A DNA stretch of 64,000 nucleotides from Thuidium tamariscinum (taxonomy: Eukaryota; Streptophyta; Bryopsida; Hypnales; Thuidiaceae). Below the pieces are notes generated by a model, which worked only from the letters and a program-made list of their open reading frames with translations, ran no database searches and was not told the origin of the DNA. Shown in pieces: positions 21,322 through 31,880 of this stretch; position 1 is the stretch's first letter, and every line of letters begins with the position of its first letter. Made by a program: the position numbers and the translations under genes. The stretch spans positions 5,270,001-5,334,000 of the forward strand of contig OX344751.2 of NCBI GenBank assembly GCA_947034885.2, given 5' to 3'.

Positions 21322-23190
21322 AGTGGTTTTCATTTTTCAATGTATTTCACTATTGTGGCTCTAAATTGCCCTCCAGTTTTATGGCATTTCCTCTATCATA
21401 TATATATATATATATATAACATGCATTTGATTATGTGTTCTAAACGGGGTTCTAAATGTTGAATGCTATATCTAAGTGACTCACATATTTAAACTTATTG
21501 TATCTTCTTATTTTAGTGAATATTCAATTTCTCATTGTATGAATTTAGACAACAAAAGATTTGTTTCTAAATGATTCACAATTGTTTATAATCTATAATG
21601 GTTGCAATATTATGCCATAACTATATATGTTTTTTTTGGGGTGGTATTGTAGTATTATAGTTTTTCATTCAATTTTTTTAAACTACTTGGTCTTTCTATT
21701 ATAAGCATTAGATGTTTTTTAGCTTCATAGGAGATTGTTTTAGGATTGTTCTCTAAAATTGTTCACTATGCAATGAACCAGCAATTGTTGGTCTAAATTT
21801 TTTGATAAAAAGAAAATTCAAAAAGTACCGAAACAAAAAATTGATTTTTTAAAATTAATAATTAATTAAAAATATAGTAAAATCTAGCATGATAATTTGT
21901 CAACAAACATTAGCCTTTTAAATGCTCAAAAAAACATCTGATGTCTTCAATGACAAAAATCCATGGTCATAGATTCCTTCTACTTTTATTAAAATTGTAA
22001 ACCATCATTTTATTAGGTATCCAAATTTCTTTAACAATTCGCGACCTTACATGCCCTTTTTAATATAAACTAGGGTGGCCCGTGCCGTTGCCACGGTCTA
22101 AAAGAAAAGAAAAAAAATATTTTTATTTCTTTAAAAGTCATAACAACTTTGAAATTCATAATTAAAGACAAATAAGCAAACCAATAATTCAAAAAATTCA
22201 TAAATTTCACACTATAAGTCTAAATCAAAGTTTGAACATCTTTTCTTGTCAAGAGTTTTTTTCTTTCCAAAAATTCAATTGAAAGACATCCTCCTAGAAG
22301 AAAAAAATAGCCTAGAGCTTTCCAACAATACCTATCGTAAAAACAAAAACAAAAATAAAATTCTAATTTTCATAGGGGGATATTTAACTTCAGAAGTCAA
22401 TAATTTTCACACCGTAGGTCAAGGCACTACGAAACAAAGCCTAGGCCCCCTCCTTGCCAAGAGCTTTTCAACGATACCAAATACGTGACTAAAGGACTCA
22501 CGGTCCGGGAAAACAACAGAATAAATAATATCCTAATTTTTTTAATGTGTAGAAACTTCAAAATTCAATAACTTTCATGTTGTAGGTTGGAACACCATGA
22601 ATCAAAGCCCGTGCACCCCTCCTCGCCGAGGGCTTTCCGACGGTACCAAACACGCACCCGAGGGACTCATGATCTGGGAGATCTCAACGTAACAGACAAA
22701 CAAACAAACAAAAGGAAAAGAATATACCATGCTAATTTAATGTATAGATTAAATTCTTATGATAATTATACGGTAATAGGGTCTCTTAAATTTCATAAAT
22801 TAAACTTTAATAAATTATTTTTGGTTCTCTTATATCTACTCTTTGCTTTTGTAGAAGACTTTAAATGTTTGAAATTACATGATCATAATGTTTATATCAT
22901 ATAGCTATAGATCTAAGTTTCTAAAATCCCATGGCTTTCGATCAGAATTGGATTAAAAAAAATTCAAATCTTATATTTTTGGAACAAACTAATTACACAA
23001 TTTTAAATACCCTTTTTTACAGTAATAGGATTAGGTCAAAGTCTTTTTTCCTAAAATCCCCGCTCCATATTCACTTTTTACTGATCCCCGCTTCCCGCTT
23101 GCAGCTCCCTGCTCACATACCAGCATTCCTCAAAAGAGGGACAATTTGGGTCGGTGACGCCACTCACAGAATAACCGAGCCACAAACGGC
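21322..23190. other. Intergenic repeats upstream of the SINE-like gene
   Basis: No gene recognised. It contains a TA dinucleotide run at about 21394-21418 and AT-rich sequence to 22070. From 22080 it becomes a decayed tandem repeat (annotated separately). Sequence from about 22700 to 23190 is AT-rich and leads into the promoter of the next gene. Confidence 0.6.
22130..22700. repeat. Three diverged tandem units of about 180 bp
   Basis: Each unit has an AATTCATAA-ATTTCACAC-type start, then GTAGGTC/GTAGGTTGG, ACAAAGCC, CTCCTTGCCAAGAG or CTCCTCGCCGAGGG, and ends with AAAC. The units begin at about 22190, 22390 and 22560. GC content rises from unit 1 to unit 3. The preceding GGTGGCCCGTGCCGTTGCCACGG (22074-22096) is nearly palindromic. 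Confidence 0.6.
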
Positions 23191-23194
23191 TTTT

Positions 23195-23908
23195 GGATGA
23201 ATATAAGTAGGCGACTATCTCTCATCCATCCCTTCAAAATCACCCCCCTCCATTTCCAACGGCTCTTCCTCCCGTTCCTTCTGTTCCGCTCTTCTTCCCT
23301 CTCATTGCTGTCCTCGGATTGCGCTCCGTCCCAGCAGGTTCTAATTGCAGAGTGACGCATTCGACTTGCACAGTTTTTGCTCTTACAGGAGAGCTAGCTT
23401 TCGGGTGATTCGCAGCAGTGGCGCGGAGTTTAGTTGCGTTTAGAGAGCGTTGTGTACTCATTTTTAGTGTTAAGCTGTTATTCTGATGAAGCAGTTGTAT
23501 GATCGAGTGAGCCTTGTTTCTGAAATCGTTTGTTTCTAAGTATTTCTCAATACTTTGTACTCGGTTTCGCCATTTTGATCGCACTTCAAAGTAGTTTAGT
23601 TAAGAGGTTTACAGTGGGTTTTGGGACGAGTGTTTTCCGAAGGCTCTAGAATTTTAATGTTTGAATGTCGTCTGATACAGACATTCGTGTCTAGAAAGTG
23701 GTCGCATTTCATGCTGATATTTACCGTGTAGTGTTTGTTGGAGTTCTCGTTCGTTTTTTCTTGTTGCCGCTACTCAGATCGACTTGAAAGTAGGCGAGAG
23801 GTGTACTTTGGGGTTTGGGACGCGTGGCCTTGAGGACATTTAAGTTTAAATTTCCTGAGACAGTTGTAGAAACGACGGTGGCGTTCTGTTTTTCCACTTG
23901 CGGGCGCG
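23195..23908 (+). promoter_or_regulatory. Putative promoter and 5' UTR of the SINE-like gene
   Basis: A TATA-like GAATATAAGTAG lies at about 23198-23209, followed by a CT-rich tract (CCCTTCAAAATCACCCCCCTCC). About 700 bp then precede the chosen ATG at 23909. The leader is long, and short upstream frames are present. The transcription start is inferred only. Confidence 0.4.
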
Positions 23909-26900
23909 ATGAAGGAAGAGGAAGGAGCAATGGTGTACATGAGTCCGTTGGTGAAGCAGGACCTTGCCAAGCTTGAAAAGGATGGCGAGAGTCGCCGTGT
24001 GGCTCTGCATGCGCTCAAGCAGTGTGTGGAGAATTTGGAGCCGAGTTGTGTTCCTCGGTTCCTGGCCCAGGTAAGGATTTACTGGTGAGCCTGTGCTGCT
24101 TGTTATGCTAGCACTTTGATCGGTGTTTAGACGTTCTCATCAGGAAGAGAGGTCACGGCGTTTTTCTTTGAACGAATTCTTGACCAGTTCGATATTCCGC
24201 TTCTCCTGGCTAGGGATTTTTTTCAAAAATTAGTGTTAGTAACTCCACATAAACCTTCGTTTTAAAAAAAAATTCAAGTGAAGCCCCCAATGCTTGGAGC
24301 CGATTGGCGTTTAAGCATTTTTAGGTAACTAGGTCACGAAGAATTTCTTGGAGCTAAGTCTTGATCGGTTGGGTTGTCAGATTTTCCCGCCTTGGGAAAA
24401 TCATTTTCAAAATTAGTGTTAGTAACTCTACCAATTGCTTCGGTCCAAATTTTGGTAATAACTGTGGAGCTCATTATTCTTGGAACTTGGCAACAGAATT
24501 GACTGCATTATTGCCTCTTAACACCCAAGTTACTAGTTCCAAAGTCACACATCAAGGTTAGGTTCCATGTTCCCTGCTACGGTGTTATCAGAAGTGAGAC
24601 CTGGAGCGTGAGTTAGGTTTTTATTGTAAGTAAACCCAACTTGCTCCAAGTTTCACTTCTTTTGGCGTGAAAAATTCAAATGTATGTTGCCGTTCAAGTA
24701 TTTTGAAGGAATGAGAATGTGGGGCGTGGGACTGAGCGTAAGGCACCACGACCCGGTGCTGCCGTATGGTTCTGTTGCAATCGGTATTTGAAATCGTGGA
24801 CATGTATCTAGTGGCGGGGCAGTAGTTGAAGGCTGCTTCTGAGAATTTTGAATTTGGATCACAGGTGTCTGAATCCAAGGATACTGGAGGCTCTCGCTCC
24901 TATGCCATATCTCTTTACGAAGAAGTTGCACGCGTCCATGGGAAGCTCATCATTCCGCAGATTGGCCGGGTCATGACAACCATGACTCGCTCCTTATCTG
25001 GCAGTGCAAGTTCTCCACAATTGCACCAGGCCTGTGCTAAGGTCGCAGCGGCTGTGGTTCAATATTCGATAGACTCGGATTCCAGCGCAGCAGAGGCCGA
25101 GGAAATTTTGAAGGATGTCTCCAGACCGTTGGTCAATCTCCTAACAGGTAATATTAGCAGCGTGAGATGCACTCTATGCTTGGGGAAGTGGGATGTGGGT
25201 ACGAGATTTCAGTAGTCTGAATGGAGAGTTCTATATGCTCCTTCGTATGCTGACCTTGACATCGGGTATTTCCATGTGTCGTGTAGGCAAGATGGAGCAT
25301 GTTGCAGCGGGGTCAGCAACATGCATGCAGGCATTAGTAGAGTCTGAGAAGTGGAAGTATGCTGCACCTGACTTGGTTAGCGAAGTTTGTCATCGCACTA
25401 CTACTGCCTTGGGTGACAAGTCTACTCGGACCGTGGCTCACATGCAGCTTGCGCGCTCATTAGCGACCGTGAACCCTGGCACCTTGAATGTCTATGGAGC
25501 GTGTTTGATTCATGCCGCCGAAGAGGTCTTGAGCTCCACTGTTTACTCTTGGCAACACCGAAAGTGTGCGGCGAAGATGGTGCAGGCTGTCTTAGGCATT
25601 GTGGACAGGGAGACACTAGCCTTGGAATTTCTCGCAATGACCCAGGTTAGTGTAGTGTTCAGCTGCACGATATGAGATCCAACTATTTTTACAAGGTCGT
25701 TTGGTGGTCATATCGTCAAGCAGAATTTCTAGCCTGTCGGTCATGCGTAGTTTGAAGTTTTACTCAAAATCCTAATTGTAAGTCATATAATTTTGAACCA
25801 TAGCAATGCTTCCCCTTGTTCGATGTGGTCACTGCTTTGATCGATCCGATCAGGAGGTTCTTCAGTGTTTGACTTCCTATTGTACTCTGCTGCTTTGAGT
25901 GTCTTCTCTAACAAGGCAGTCAAGTTTGATTTGATACTGAAACGGAGTTGTGGTTCTTTTATGTTTTGGTGGGTTATAGGTTTTAGAAAATTGCAAGCAT
26001 GACAGAATGCCTCATGTCCGCACTGCCGTTTGTGAAGCACTGCAAGCTGCTAAATTGGTTATGACCGGAGAGACTATCAACGAAGAAGATGATGGAGACC
26101 ACCTGGGTTCTATATCTTTTGATGATACGATAGAATCACCTCAGCGAAGAATTTGGAATTCAAGCATGTACAGCCCAAGCTCGCAAGACACGTACAATCT
26201 TTCATCTTATACCCCTCCCCCTGAAGTGTGCGACTCTGCATCTTCTGATCCTTTCTCGACCCCTCAAAATGGCTCCACTGGCAGGATGAAGCGCTCCATT
26301 CTTTTTCCATCAAAGACCGATAGCTATTCAGTCAGCTTAGTGCCGGTCCCGACCTCGGGGCTCACTAATGGCCACGATACAATCTGTAAGTATTATCACG
26401 TTTTTCTCCCTCTACTCGTTGTGTCACTGCTGTCATAGCTTTCCGTGAGGAGACTCATTTCTATCTTGAATGTGATTACAGCGGTCAAGGGGAACATGCG
26501 CCCTTTGGTTAACGGAGGCAGTAGTCCAGAGTCCCGCGGACGTCTGTCTGGACACAACCATTCAGCCCCAGCTTTCCACAAGAAATTCGGCGACAAAGAT
26601 ATGGCAAGAGTGCAACGGATCGAAGAAGATTTGCTTGATGAGAGAGATTTTACTCCAACTGTAACCCAGGACCATCCGAAGGGGAAAGTGGAATCGCGTT
26701 TTAGTCCCTTGGAGGCACAAATTACTCGATCGTTTGGAGAAGCAGAGGGAGATTTATTGGCAGAGGATGAAGAGATCTTGTCGAGAGGGGCAGCTGAGTT
26801 GGGTTATGGTCCCCGAAGTCAATGGAGGTTGCCGAATACGACTGGACATCTTAGACAAGAATCTCAGACACCTGAGTCAATGGGGGACAGTCACTGTGTT

Positions 26901-28309
26901 CAGAGCATCTCAATTTCACTCAGAGGCGGAGATAGCGGCCGTTCAGATGCAAATGATTCTGCGCTACCAGGCAAGATGGACGACTGCAGGAGCAACGTGA
27001 CTGAAAAGGTCGTTGATGTGTTGGAGAACAAACAGATATACGACGTGAGCTTACTGCAAGGATTACCTGGTGGAAAGCCCAATGTCCATACCCTTAATGC
27101 AGGCATTTCACATGCTGAGTACATGAAACTCGTCAACTTGTCCAACAATCCTGAAGACGGTTTCAGTGCCCTGGTACCAGATTGAATTTGGTTCTGAATT
27201 TGGTTGTCAGAATAGCCGACATTGTGAATTGAATTTTGGTCGGAGTAACTCCTGATTATGGTTCTGAAGTTTGGTGCATGAGAATTATACATATTATTGA
27301 TGGAATTTTAGTTAATACATTTTGATGATCTCTTTTTTTTACCTTGCAGAAGCCTAGAGTGCTGATCACTACAGCGGATTTTCTGCCTTACACTACTCCA
27401 CGGAGACTAGTGTTGTCACTTCAGTCTCAACTTTCAAGTCCGGGCGATGAAGTGGGCAATGAAGAACAGGTCAGAAGGAGTAGTGGTGGGGCAGGGTTGA
27501 GGACAGAGTTCAACGAGGATGCAATAAGCAGGATCGTCGATGGGACAGGGAAAAGGATCGAGTTCAACGAAGACGCAGATATGGATGTTGAAAGCTCTAG
27601 TGACTCAGGTTGGAGTGTTCGAGACAATCCTATGGCGTCTGATGAGTCTGCGACCGAGGAATGCAGTAAAGAGGAAACGAAAGAAAGGCACACGGAGTTA
27701 CGTGAAACTTTTACCCGTCCTAGAAAGGTCCAAGGCGCTGGAGCAGATTCTGGAAAGAAAACAGTCTCACCTCAAGTGAAGCTCCTGGACCGGGGCAATG
27801 CCTCGGACCGTTCTGAATCTTCTGTGAACGTCGAACTGGGAGGCTTTACAGTAGAAGATGCTACCCTTTGTTATCAGAGTCCGAAACCGCTTCGAACCCC
27901 GGACGCCGTTGTAACCTGCTCGTCATGCACAGAGTCGCAGCGTAGAAGGTCTGCAATGAAAGCCCAAGAGTGGGACTTGGGATTGGATGTCAATAGGGCT
28001 GCTGCTGATCAAGGAATAGGGGCAAGGAGGGGCATGCGGTTTGATCAATCAAGAACCTCATCAGACATCAGCCACGGGAGTAGGACCTGTACGAACGACT
28101 CCGTCGACGACACTGTCTCGGGTGACGAAGTTGAGCCTGGTTGGTGCACCTCGCTAGTGCGCTCTGTGCAGGAGAGCTGCTCAAGAGTATCGTCCATCAC
28201 TGAAACAGTCTTGCGGGGTTCCCTCTGCGTTGTTATTGCTGTCCCTCTTACGATGCTTCTTGCGAGGGTGTGGCTATCGCCACAGGATTCCTTTCTAATG
28301 CCCACCTAA
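23909..28309 (+). CDS. SINE1/2-type ARM-repeat nuclear envelope (KASH-like) protein
   Basis: Six exons: 23909-24070, 24865-25147, 25287-25645, 25980-26385, 26482-27173 and 27350-28309. All are GT-AG and in phase, giving 953 residues. The first 300 or so residues form ARM/HEAT-like helices (SPLVKQDLAKLEKDG, AISLYEEVARVHGKL, VRTAVCEALQAAK) like the plant SINE1/SINE2 family. The middle is a long Ser/Asp/Glu-rich disordered region. The C-terminus has a single membrane segment (about residues 925-944) and a nine-residue tail ending F-L-M-P-T. Plant SINE proteins sit in the outer nuclear membrane, bind SUN proteins through a hydrophobic-x-P-T-type tail, and link the nucleus to actin. The protein is larger than the angiosperm forms because of the disordered region. 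Exon 5 is joined at a GT at 27174; reading through instead gives a stop at about 27185. That makes a shorter, tail-less isoform possible. Confidence 0.85.
24190..24460 (+). repeat. Tandem duplication in intron 1 of the SINE-like gene
   Basis: TTTTCAAAAATTAGTGTTAG-TAACTCCA at about 24219 recurs as TTTTCAAAATTAGTGTTAG-TAACTCTA at about 24403, with similar flanks (CTTCTCCTGGCTAGGGA, CCCGCCTTGGGAAA). Period about 185 bp, two units. Confidence 0.65.
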
Positions 28310-30059
28310 CTGAAATATTTTGCTGTTCAACTTTTATTTTCCCCCTTCTAGAGAACGTCTGTAAAAAGTTGCCAACTGTTTTAGCTTTCTCTAGTATTGT
28401 ACTTGTAACTGTAGCCGAGTTTCAATTCAAGCTTGTTTGAAGAACCTTACTTCGCAACTCTGCGGCATGTAACTTATGCCTGAACTCTGGGCTTTACTTT
28501 TATTTCTGGGATCCTGTTCCCTATTTTGCTCAAAGTTTTCTTTTTCTCGGAATTCATTATCTTCTCCATTTGATTCGTCCATCTCTGTTTCTATGCTCTG
28601 TTTCAAACTTCATTTTATCCAGCAATCTCTTACACAGTGTTGTTTACTGTAAGAAGCATATTCTTGTTTAGTAGTGTCTGGTTCTTAATTTAGCCCCTCA
28701 GTATTGTTCCATTCAAAACTATTGGTACACTCCAGACATGTTCTTGTGCTTCCGTTTATGGTCTCTCTGGTTTCATGTACTTTGCAAAAAATTGACACCG
28801 AATATCAAACGCGACTCAATGAGCCTAGTACACTGATCTGAGCCACAGGCCTAACTTCAAACTAGACAAACCTGCATTTTTGCATTCAATGTGACTTCTT
28901 TGAGCCTCCCGTTGTCCTCTGAATTTCTGTGCCCCACTCTTGGCCAGTGTTTATTTTTTTTAATTTTAAGAAAATCTGGATTGGAGCTCCAGGTGAGAAG
29001 TAAGTGAGACGTAAGTGGTTGATGTTAGGCAACAGTCAAATTTACTTTTGGTGCAAAATTTGGCTCCAAGTTAGAAACTAGTGTAAGTTGTATGACTTTA
29101 GAACAAAAAAACAAAAAAACATCTTCACCAACTACAATTCTTAGATTGGTGCAAAATAGGGCAACCATGTTTCAAAGAGTGGTGCAAAATGGATTATGAA
29201 AACTACAACTTACAAGTTCAAATACATGAACTACAACTCATTCATGTGTTTGGGCTGTAAAGTTCAATATCTTCCTAATTCATGTGTATGAAGTTTTAAA
29301 TGGTTTCTACAACGAAAATGCAAACTCAAAGATTGCAATTGGTAGGAATAGCCAAGTAAAATTGAGAGCAAGAAAATTGTAGCTTCAAAGGAAGTGACAG
29401 AATCTAATGATAGAACGAAAGTGCCCTTGTATATGTGGCTACAATCTATACCTGTATCTCCAACTTCGGTATATTTTAGGCGACTGAAGATGCAAAGTTG
29501 TTGAATCAACATTTGGATAGGTGGTGACAGGGTGGAAAATCCTAGTAGGCATTGTCAAGGTAGTACCTACTAGGATGTGAGTGAAAATTTACATCTGGCT
29601 TTCAAAAAAAAAATTCTTCCAAATTTTTCTAAAGGTTTGGTGTCAAAGATAATTTTTTGGTGATTTTAGTCTTTTTATTGCCTTAAAAAAACCATGCTCT
29701 TGATTGAACAAATTTTCAATTCATGACTAACTTATTAGAAAAAGATCAAATGGTTTTCTCAAGGATGATAAGGCTTGTTTAGGATCATGAAAGTGATGGA
29801 GGGAATAAGTTAGTAGAAAACCATCCTCGTCAGATGAAATTATGTGTAGGCTTGTGAAGAGCCATAGTAACTTAGTGATGGGAGGGAATGGCGAAGAATT
29901 TGTAAGAGACCAGAAAAATATCTTTGTAAATAAAACAAATTTTTCATTATGGCAAAACTGATTAATTAATAGAACAATAAATAGATTTCACTAGAAGAAC
30001 ATGACCTATCTATGCTCTAAATATTCTCTACACGATATTCTCAAAGTAACGTCCACAAG
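28310..30059. other. 3' flank of the SINE-like gene and repeats
   Basis: 28310-28500 is the probable 3' UTR (TTGTACTTGTAACTG, T-rich). Beyond it no gene is recognised. 28960-29540 contains repeated GGTGCAAAAT and ACTACAACT motifs and looks repetitive. The remainder to 30059 is AT-rich. Confidence 0.5.
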
Positions 30060-30226
30060 TACTATAAGAAACTCATGTTTTAGGTGACGGATTTTAGGTG
30101 ACATTCAATGTATCAACATGTATTTTTACATCAAAAATGATGTCCGCCATAACATCTTGATGTTATGACGGACATCATTTTTGATGTAAAAACACATATT
30201 GATACATTGGATGTCACCTAAAATCA
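30060..30226. mobile_element. CACTA-type foldback MITE, degenerate copy
   Basis: The inner stem is a near-perfect hairpin: TTTTAGGTGACATTCAATG on the left pairs with CATTGGATGTCACCTAAAA on the right, centred on GCCATAACATCTTGATGTTATG at about 30151-30172. The left end ACTATAAGAAACTC matches the better copy at 30625. The right end is lost and replaced by CACTAGAAGAAAACTATG, which resembles the start of another such element. Confidence 0.8.
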
Positions 30227-30333
30227 CTAGAAGAAAACTATGTTTTACAAGTTTAAAATTGATCTAGAAGTATGATGGTCACCTTTGAACACACATTCTA
30301 ATTGGATGTATCTTCTCACCTTGGAACCGCGTT

Positions 30334-31313
30334 TCACAATGCCCAATACTGGTGGTTGAAAAGGTCCAAATCTTGAGTAGTCAAAATAAATTGACCTGGT
30401 CCAATGTTTGCAGGCACATTGTCAAAAACCTGGTTAGCTGGAATGGAAAGAGATTCACCATTATACACAACTTGGGCATCCAACAAGATCCTTTGAGCCC
30501 TCTGAACTATGGGAACTACCTCCCATCTATCAATATCGTTTGTCAATGTACAAGAGAATGGCAACTCTTGTCATGCTATTAGTACTCCTCAGCCAATAGC
30601 TTAGATCTCCCCGCAAGCAACTTACACTATAAGAAACTTGTGTTTTAGATGACGAATTTTAGGTGACATTCAATGATGCAACCCGTGTTTTTATGTCCAA
30701 ACTAATGTCCGCCATAACATCAAGATGTTATGGCGGACATTAGTTTGGACATAAAAACACAGGTTGCATCATTGGATGTCACCTAAAATTTATCATTTAA
30801 AACATAGGTTTCTTATAGTGTTAATGACTCTAAATCTCCCACGTCCACCATTACAGATGGCCAATCAGAAAACACATCTCGTGATGTAGGGGTGAAAGAA
30901 AGGTTGGGTTCCTTGGAACTCCTTGTCATTGTACCATGTCTACTAGATCCGTTAGAAGCTAACAAGCTAATAAGGAGCCTTGGGCCAAACATCTCCAAGA
31001 GTCTTTGCTCAAAGTAAAATCCACAAGTATCATGAGCAACACCAACCCTGAATTTGGTAATCAAAATCTTCTCCACCTTGTCATACAAAATGGACATTTG
31101 AGGTATAGGACAACTCTTGTTCTCCCTGAGCTTATCAATAGCCTCAAACATGCCTAGAGAAACACCAAGGAATGCCAAGTAGGGACATCCTCTACCCTCA
31201 ACCAATCCATCATACAAACCACAGCACATCACCTTGAAGGATGCAATATTGGTGAAATCCACAGTAGGAATGTTAGGGTAATAATTGAGCAGTGGCTCCA
31301 TCTCACACTTCAA
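30334..31313 (-). pseudogene. Uma2-like (PD-(D/E)XK-type) protein, copy 1, broken by a MITE
   Basis: Minus-strand frames 31313-30824 (MKCEMEPLLNYYPNIPTVDF onward) and 30624-30334 are parts of one protein. They are separated by a 196-bp MITE and a small deletion. The centre, D-W-P-S-V-x-V-(D/E)-V-G-(D)-x-E-S-L, followed (clear in copy 2) by MTRVAIFLHI and TILIERWE, resembles a Uma2/restriction-endonuclease-like family. As I recall, that family is expanded in fungi and some bryophytes. The family name is from memory of motif shape. A role in transposition or selfish spread is inference. Confidence 0.5.
30625..30820. mobile_element. CACTA-type foldback MITE, 196 bp, TTA target duplication
   Basis: Starts CACTATAAGAAACTTGTG and ends GGTTTCTTATAGTG. 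Almost the whole element is a hairpin centred on CATAACATCAAGATGTTATG. It is flanked by TTA at 30622-30624 and 30821-30823. The paralogous segment at 44011-44023 reads GCAACTTAATGAC with a single TTA, which is the empty site. CACTA termini and a 3-bp duplication are diagnostic of the CACTA superfamily. Confidence 0.95.
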
Positions 31314-31880
31314 GATTGCACTTGACTCTCTTGAATTATGGACATGTGAACCAATCCATCATTCCAATTTCCATCATAGTGTAGCACCATGAGGCAGACA
31401 ATCTGAACATCAAGACCAAAATGGTGGTGAAATAGTCAATTATTACATGACAACAACCAAAAAGATGGATCAATTTCCAAACTCCAACTGCACACCCCAA
31501 AACCTCATCTCACTTCATTGCCAAACTCCAATGCAAGACACAAGTAACAAAAATCCAATTGTTGTGCACACCGCCTTCATACATAAATAACTAGACTAAC
31601 TCCACATCCAGTAGTACATCGTCTCACTCCTCCTACACTTACAACAAAGCTACATTGCGGAACTACATATCACTATTGCAGAACTAATGGCATACACTAA
31701 ACCCTACTCTTGCAACATCATAGAAATACAATCAAATTTATAATCAGAGCGGCTGGCTATCAATACATATATGCGTAATCTCCAATGGTGAGAACAATGC
31801 AAGGACACAAGAGCACAAATGAAGAAGAGTGGGCAATAATTCCTCGACGGAAGTTGGAATTGTTGTAATCTAAAAATCTA

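Larger units (their letters stand above)
30235..31880 (-). repeat. Segmental duplicate, copy 1
   Basis: Highly similar to 43615-44900, from TTTTACAAGTTTAAAATTG through the Uma2-like frames to CTCCTCCTACACTT and beyond. Relative to copy 2 it has gained the CACTA MITE 30625-30820 and about 140 bp near 31320-31460, and it lacks about 15-20 bp near 30533. The two copies lie about 13.4 kb apart in the same orientation. Confidence 0.9.

Noticed and set aside
21392-21418. TA dinucleotide run considered as a TATA-type promoter
   Set aside because: A simple microsatellite with no gene start nearby.
22931-23200. 89-codon frame before the SINE-like gene
   Set aside because: Overlaps the promoter region, with AT-rich composition and no recognisable family.
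26900-27292. 130-codon minus-strand frame
   Set aside because: Antisense to exon 5 of the SINE-like gene; no splice or family support.
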